DNA of 64,000 nucleotides. Origin: Caulobacter segnis (lineage in GTDB: Bacteria; Pseudomonadota; Alphaproteobacteria; Caulobacterales; Caulobacteraceae). The first letter of the stretch is position 1. Every line of letters starts with the position of its first letter. The notes below the pieces were generated by a model. That model worked only from the letters and a program-made list of their open reading frames with translations. It ran no database searches and was not told the DNA's origin. Below are positions 59,899 to 64,000 of this stretch, piece by piece. Position numbers and translations under genes: made by a program. Location: NCBI RefSeq assembly GCF_003243465.1, contig NZ_QFQZ01000002.1:1-64000 (forward strand). The letters run 5' to 3'.

Positions 59899-61119
59899 AT
59901 GGCCGTTCTCGATCTCAGGCGCAAGCTCGCCATCCTCTCCGACGCCGCCAAGTACGACGCCTCCTGCGCCTCGTCCGGCGCGCAGAAGCGCAACTCCCTG
60001 GGCGGGACTGGCGTGGGCTCCACCGAAGGCATGGGCATTTGTCACGCCTATGCTCCCGACGGGCGTTGCATCAGCCTGCTGAAGATCCTGCTGACCAACT
60101 TCTGCATCTACGACTGCGCCTACTGCATAAACCGGGTGTCGTCGAACACGCCCCGGGCGCGGTTCTCGGTCCAGGAGGTCGTCGACCTCACCCTGAACTT
60201 CTACAAGCGCAACTATATCGAGGGCCTGTTCCTGTCGTCGGGCGTCATCCGCACGGGCGACTACACGATGGAAGAGATGGTCAGGGTGGCCAAGTCGCTG
60301 CGGCTGGACCACGACTTCCGCGGCTACATTCACCTCAAGCTGATCCCCGAGGCCTCGCCCGAACTGGCGACCGAGGCGGGGCTCTACGCCGACCGGGTGT
60401 CGATCAATATCGAGCTGCCGCGCGACGACAGCCTGAAGGCCCTCGCGCCCGAGAAGGACGTCACCGACATCAAGCGCGCCATGGGCCGCATGCGCCTGTC
60501 GATCGAGGACAAGGCCGAGCCGGCGCGCAAGGCCAGTCGCAAGACCTTCGCCCGCAGCCAATCGACCCAGCTGATCGTGGGGGCGGACCAGGCCAAGGAC
60601 GGCGACATCCTGGCCCGCAGCGCCAACCTCTACGGCTCCTACAAGCTAAGCCGGGTCTACTATTCCGCCTTCAGCCCGATCCCGGACGCCAGTCATCGAC
60701 TGCCGCTGGCCCGGCCGCCGCTGCTGCGCGAGCATCGCCTGTACCAGGCCGACTGGTTGATGCGCTTCTACGGCTTCGAGCGGCCGGAGATCGTGGACGA
60801 AGGCGAGGATCTGGACCTTTCCGTCGATCCCAAGACAGCCTGGGCCCTGAAGAACCGCGCCAAATTCCCGGTCAATATTCAGACCGCTGACCGCGAGACG
60901 CTGCTTCGGGTGCCGGGCCTCGGCGCCAAGGCCGTGGGGCGCGTCTTGATGGCCCGGAAGGTGGCCCGGCTGACCCTGGACGACCTCAAGCGCGTTGGGG
61001 CAGTCGTCAAGCGCGCCAGGGCTTTCGTGGTCACCGCCGACTGGACGCCGGGTGCCCTGACCGATCAGGACAGCCTGAAAGCGGCGCTGGTCCAACCGCA
61101 GCAGCTGAGCCTCTTCTGA
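59899..61119 (+). CDS. Radical SAM protein, putative DNA modification/repair
   Basis: A 406-residue enzyme with the radical SAM cluster CxxxCxxC at C69, C73 and C76 (NFCIYDCAYCINR). The SAM-binding barrel follows (LFLSSGVIRTGDYTMEEMVRVAKS, HLKLIPEASPEL, DRVSINIELP). The C-terminus has a helix-hairpin-helix (NIQTADRETLLRVPGLGAKAVGRVLMARKVARLTLDDLKRVG), consistent with DNA contact. It matches the family described as putative DNA modification/repair radical SAM protein, and is coupled to the UdgX gene by a TGATG overlap. ATG 59899 is used; GTG 59890 is possible. The reaction is unknown. Confidence 0.93.
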   Translation: MAVLDLRRKLAILSDAAKYDASCASSGAQKRNSLGGTGVGSTEGMGICHAYAPDGRCISLLKILLTNFCIYDCAYCINRVSSNTPRARFSVQEVVDLTLNFYKRNYIEGLFLSSGVIRTGDYTMEEMVRVAKSLRLDHDFRGYIHLKLIPEASPELATEAGLYADRVSINIELPRDDSLKALAPEKDVTDIKRAMGRMRLSIEDKAEPARKASRKTFARSQSTQLIVGADQAKDGDILARSANLYGSYKLSRVYYSAFSPIPDASHRLPLARPPLLREHRLYQADWLMRFYGFERPEIVDEGEDLDLSVDPKTAWALKNRAKFPVNIQTADRETLLRVPGLGAKAVGRVLMARKVARLTLDDLKRVGAVVKRARAFVVTADWTPGALTDQDSLKAALVQPQQLSLF

Positions 61120-62609
61120 TGCGCGTGGTCCGGCTGGTTTCGGAGATCGACTTCGCCGGTTGGCGGACGGCGGCGCGGGCGCTGCGGGCGGAAGGCGTGG
61201 AGCCGCAGGCGGTGGTCTGGACGGTGGAGCGGGAGCTCTTTTCCCCTCCCCCTTGCGGGGAGGGGGTAGGGGGTGTCAGCGCGGCGACCTCGGAGCTGGC
61301 TCCCCCATCCCCACCCCCTTCCTCGCAAGGGGGAAGGGGCTTCACCGTCCCCGCCGCCTTCCTCGAACTGGCCGAACAGGTGATCCTGCACCGCGCGCCC
61401 GATCGCTTCGCCCTGCTCTATCGCATCCTCTGGCGGCTGGAGCGCGAGCCGCGCCTGATCGACAATCCGGCCGACGCCGACATGGCGCGCGCCCGCGACA
61501 TGGCCAAGGCCGTCAGCCGCGCCGCCCACAAGATGAAAGCCTTCGTGCGCTTCCGCCTGGTCGAGGGCGCGGCGACCGAGACCTACGCCGCCTGGTTCGA
61601 GCCCGCGCATCGGGTCACGCAGGCGGTGGCGCCGTTCTTCGTCCGCCGCTTCACCGCCATGGACTGGACGATTCTGACGCCCGACGCCTGCGTCGCCTGG
61701 GACGGCGAGCGCCTGATGGTGTCGGAAGGCGCCGATCCGGCCGACGCGCCCTCCGAGGATGCGCAGGAAGAGCTCTGGCGCACCTACTACGCCTCGATCT
61801 TCAACCCGGCCCGTCTGAACCCCAAGCAGATGCGCCAGGAGATGCCCAAGCGCTATTGGCGGAACCTGCCGGAGGCGGCGCTCATTCCCGACCTGATCGC
61901 CTCCGCCCAGGATCGCGCCGCCGCCATGGTCGCCGCCCCGCCCCGCCAACCTTCCGACCGCGTGCTGAAGGCCGCGCTGCGCCACAGCCGTGACGCCTCG
62001 TTCGGCCAGGGCGCGCCGACGACGCTGGAGGAACTTGAGGCCGGGGTTCAGGTCTGCCGCCGCTGCGACCTCTGGCGCGACGCCACCCAGGGCGTTCCCG
62101 GCGAAGGGGCTCACCCCGCGCCCTTGATGTTCGTGGGCGAGCAGCCCGGCGACCAGGAGGACCTCGCCGGCCGTCCCTTTGTCGGGCCGGCCGGCCAGAT
62201 GTTCGACAAAGCCCTGGCGGAAGCGGGCGTGCCGCGCGACCGCGCCTTCGTCACCAACGCCGTGAAGCACTTCAAGCACGAGGTCCGCGGCAAGCGGCGG
62301 ATCCACAAGACGGCCGATCGCGGCGAGGTCTCGGCCTGCCGATGGTGGCTGGACGCCGAGCGCCGGATCGTACGGCCCCGGGTGATCGTGATGCTGGGCG
62401 CGACGGCGGCGCTGGGCGTGATTGGCAAGCCGACCCCGATCGCCGCCAATCGGGGCAAGGCGCTGCAGCTGCCCGACCAGGCGCAAGGCGTGGTGACCTA
62501 TCACCCGTCGTTCCTGCTGCGCGTCCCGGACGCGGAGGCCAAGGCGAGGGCCTATGCGGAGTTCGTCGCGGACCTGCGGATGGCGGGAGCCCTGGCGGGG
62601 CTAACGTAA
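61119..62609 (+). CDS. udgX: DUF4130-UdgX fusion, uracil-DNA binding protein
   Basis: A 496-residue two-domain protein. Residues 1-215 are DUF4130 (probable DNA metabolism protein; LLYRILWRLEREPRLIDNPADADMARARDMAKAVSRAAHKMKAFVRF). Residues about 300-495 are UdgX, a family 4-like uracil-DNA glycosylase: MFVGEQPGDQEDLAGRPFVG, the N/H motif TNAVKHFKHE, and the UdgX loop KRRIH with H396, the residue that in mycobacterial UdgX forms a covalent bond with uracil sites. Cysteines C309, C312 and others should hold a [4Fe-4S] cluster. About 34 residues (FSPPPCGEGVGG... to SSQGGRG) inside the DUF4130 part are encoded by a paired-hairpin element. Confidence 0.94.
   Translation: MRVVRLVSEIDFAGWRTAARALRAEGVEPQAVVWTVERELFSPPPCGEGVGGVSAATSELAPPSPPPSSQGGRGFTVPAAFLELAEQVILHRAPDRFALLYRILWRLEREPRLIDNPADADMARARDMAKAVSRAAHKMKAFVRFRLVEGAATETYAAWFEPAHRVTQAVAPFFVRRFTAMDWTILTPDACVAWDGERLMVSEGADPADAPSEDAQEELWRTYYASIFNPARLNPKQMRQEMPKRYWRNLPEAALIPDLIASAQDRAAAMVAAPPRQPSDRVLKAALRHSRDASFGQGAPTTLEELEAGVQVCRRCDLWRDATQGVPGEGAHPAPLMFVGEQPGDQEDLAGRPFVGPAGQMFDKALAEAGVPRDRAFVTNAVKHFKHEVRGKRRIHKTADRGEVSACRWWLDAERRIVRPRVIVMLGATAALGVIGKPTPIAANRGKALQLPDQAQGVVTYHPSFLLRVPDAEAKARAYAEFVADLRMAGALAGLT
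61243..61339. repeat. Paired-hairpin element inside udgX (copy 5)
   Basis: Hairpins CCCCTCCCC/GGGGAGGGG (61243-61265) and CCCCTTCC/GGAAGGGG (61315-61339) bracket the element. It is translated in frame as SPPPCGEGVGGVSAATSELAPPSPPPSSQGG, a proline/glycine-rich insert unlike the rest of the gene. Confidence 0.8.
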
Positions 62610-62613
62610 AGAT

Positions 62614-62728
62614 GCTCCCCCGCGATGCGGGGGAGCTGTCACGGCGTGAGTGGGGGGGCTAACGGGGCATAAGGCCGAGCTCGCCCCCTCCGACCCTCTG
62701 GGCCACCTCCCCGCGCGCGGGGGAGGTG
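62614..62728. repeat. Paired-hairpin intergenic element (copy 6)
   Basis: Hairpins GCTCCCCC/GGGGGAGC (62614-62636) and CACCTCCCC/GGGGAGGTG (62704-62728) enclose the gap between the convergent udgX and hemerythrin genes. Bidirectional termination is likely. Confidence 0.78.
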
Positions 62729-62737
62729 CATCCCACC

Positions 62738-63283
62738 TTAGTTCACCTTGGCGGCGCCCATCTGCGCCATCAGTTCTTCCTTGCGAGCCTTCATGCGCTC
62801 GCCGATGGCCTCAAGGTCCTCGTCGCCCTTCTTGGCCTGGGCGAAGAAGCCACCGGGCTGCTCTTCTTCCTTGACGTGGTGCTTGATGTACTCGCCCAGC
62901 ACCTTGACCTTGGCGTCGTAGAATTCCTGCCCCGGCTTCATCGCCTCGATCTCGGCGATCAGCTTCTTGGCGCCGTCGTGCTCGACATAGGCCTCGTCGA
63001 TCAGGTCGTCTTCGACCTCGCCGCGGCTCTCCGGATAAAGGATCTCCTCCTCGATCTGGGTGTGGACCTTCAGGGCCAGGGCGATCTGGTTGAACAGCTC
63101 CAGCTTCTCGGCGTCGCTTTCCAGCTGTTCGTATTCGTCGAACATCTTCTCCACCTCGCGGTGGTCCTGCTTCAGCAGGCGAATGGCCAGCGGATCGCGA
63201 CGACCGGTGCGACGCGTGGCCTTGCGGGCCTTCGTCTTGGTGGTCGACTTTTGGGTGGACGAGCTCTTTGTGGCGGCGGCCAT
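62738..63283 (-). CDS. Hemerythrin HHE domain protein
   Basis: A 181-residue cytoplasmic protein. After a basic Lys/Thr/Ser-rich leader (ATKSSSTQKSTTKTKARKATRR) comes the four-helix HHE domain: LLKQDHREVEKMFDEYEQLE, LKVHTQIEEEILYPE, VEHDGAKKLIAEIEAM and YIKHHVKEEEQPGGFF, with histidines and glutamates to bind a di-iron centre. Family members sense or store oxygen, or handle iron and NO. AGGAG precedes ATG 63283. The basic leader resembles DNA-binding tails. Confidence 0.9.
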   Translation of the reverse strand: MAAATKSSSTQKSTTKTKARKATRRTGRRDPLAIRLLKQDHREVEKMFDEYEQLESDAEKLELFNQIALALKVHTQIEEEILYPESRGEVEDDLIDEAYVEHDGAKKLIAEIEAMKPGQEFYDAKVKVLGEYIKHHVKEEEQPGGFFAQAKKGDEDLEAIGERMKARKEELMAQMGAAKVN

Positions 63284-63382
63284 GTGGATCTCCTGGATAG
63301 TACCGACCGCCAACCAACACCCGGGCCGCGCTGGACGTTCCGGCGGCGGCGAACTCTCACATGCGAGGCATATGCATAAGGG

Positions 63383-64000
63383 CTAGGCGCGACCGGCCGC
63401 TCCGGCGAGCAGCGTGTCCAACTCAGCCGCCAGCGCCTCGATCCGGTACGGCTTGACCAGCACCCGCCGCCCTTCACGGCTGGCGGCGGCCGCCGCGGCG
63501 CTGTAGCCGGTCGTCAGCAGCACGGGCAGATCGGGGCGAAGTCGCGACAGGTCGCGGGCCAGGTCGAGGCCGCCGATGTCGCCCGGCATCACCATGTCGC
63601 TGAACACCAAATGATGGCCGGGGTCGGTCCGCAGCGTCTCGAAGGCGCTCGGGCCATCGCCGACGCGCGTCACCTCGTAGCCGAGCTCGCGCAGCATTTC
63701 CTCGACCAGCTGGGCGACGCTGTCGTCGTCCTCGACCATCAGCACGCGCCGGCGCTCCCCTTCGGCGAGCCTGGGCCGCTCCGCCGGGGCGACCAGGCGC
63801 GCGAGCGCCTTCGTGGTGCGCGGGATGCGCAGCCAGATCGTCGTCCCTTCGCCCACCACGCTGTCGACGCCCACCTCGCCGCCCGAGGCGCGGGCGAAGC
63901 CGTACACCTGGGAGAGCCCCAGGCCGGTGCCCTTGCCGACGGCCTTGGTCGTGAAGAACGGCTCGAACAGGCGGCTGATCATGTCGGGCGCGACCCCGAC
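63383..64000 (-). CDS. Hybrid histidine kinase, 3' part
   Basis: An open frame entering from the right edge; only the C-terminal ~205 residues are visible. It starts within an HATPase domain (FEPFFTTKAVGKGTGLGLSQVYGFARASGGEV, the G2 box), followed by a receiver domain VLMVEDDDSVAQLVEEMLRELGYEV with the phospho-accepting Asp in VFSDMVMPG and the conserved Lys in LVKPYR. Kinases of this layout are often orphan PAS hybrid kinases in alphaproteobacteria. The sensor part lies outside the window. It could pair with an Hpt protein. Confidence 0.9.
   Translation of the reverse strand, partial: VGVAPDMISRLFEPFFTTKAVGKGTGLGLSQVYGFARASGGEVGVDSVVGEGTTIWLRIPRTTKALARLVAPAERPRLAEGERRRVLMVEDDDSVAQLVEEMLRELGYEVTRVGDGPSAFETLRTDPGHHLVFSDMVMPGDIGGLDLARDLSRLRPDLPVLLTTGYSAAAAAASREGRRVLVKPYRIEALAAELDTLLAGAAGRA

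Noticed and set aside
61119..62609. Frameshifted or broken udgX because of the inserted repeat
   Set aside because: The frame stays open through the element, and both domains keep their motifs in one frame.

Overview
The window is a stretch of high-GC chromosome from an alphaproteobacterium that is very probably a Caulobacter. The strongest pointers are a PleC-like histidine kinase, an UrcA-family protein, a DUF2336 protein, a TonB-dependent receptor of the Xanthomonas/Caulobacter type, a perfect CtrA-type box (TTAA-N7-TTAAC) and an alphaproteobacterial STAS-MlaE fusion. Coding density is high, starts and stops often overlap by 1-4 bases, and I see no insertion sequence, phage or CRISPR array.

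Layout. 0.3-2.8 kb: two acyl-CoA dehydrogenases on the minus strand. 3-8.2 kb: aminopeptidase N and the cell-fate kinase/phosphatase pleC. 8.4-13.8 kb: UrcA protein, a GST / S1-P1 nuclease / NUDIX run on the minus strand, a 3D-domain protein and a penicillin-acylase-family enzyme. 14-18.1 kb: a minus-strand sulfate-assimilation operon (cobA, DUF2849, sulfite reductase, DUF934, APS/PAPS reductase) with a divergent LysR gene. 19.3-21.2 kb: chorismate mutase, AIM24-like protein, Hpt protein, tRNA-Lys(CTT). 21.5-31.4 kb: a probable sugar-acid uptake and catabolism locus (5-dehydro-4-deoxyglucarate dehydratase, LysR, carboxylesterase, an unknown exported 614-aa protein, an ACS-type MFS permease, a TonB-dependent receptor). 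31.6-36.5 kb: acyl-CoA dehydrogenase, DUF3429, SDR, 2-hydroxyacid dehydrogenase and a GST. 36.5-41.8 kb: a WYL regulator, then an esterase, a TrmH-family methyltransferase and an MFS permease with a divergent LacI regulator. 42-45.6 kb: a four-gene Mla-type lipid transport operon. 45.6-52 kb: NUDIX, DUF2336, CoA-transferase, lytic transglycosylase with a CtrA box, TonB, acyl-CoA dehydrogenase. 52-62.6 kb: thiO, then a DNA-repair neighbourhood: XRE regulator, topoisomerase IB, Ku, LigD with a very acidic small partner, HU, a radical SAM protein and a DUF4130-UdgX fusion. The right edge has a hemerythrin protein and the 3' part of a hybrid histidine kinase.

Two themes stand out. First, a family of G/C-rich paired-hairpin elements lies between genes. 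One copy sits in frame inside udgX, and another appears to supply the C-terminus and stop codon of cobA. Second, the NHEJ genes (ku, ligD), topoisomerase IB, HU and the radical-SAM/UdgX pair lie within 10 kb, with a 43% Asp/Glu protein placed 9 bases upstream of ligD. That neighbourhood and the sugar-acid locus around the unknown 614-aa protein are the best candidates for undescribed biology. All functional calls come from reading motifs by eye; no database search was run.
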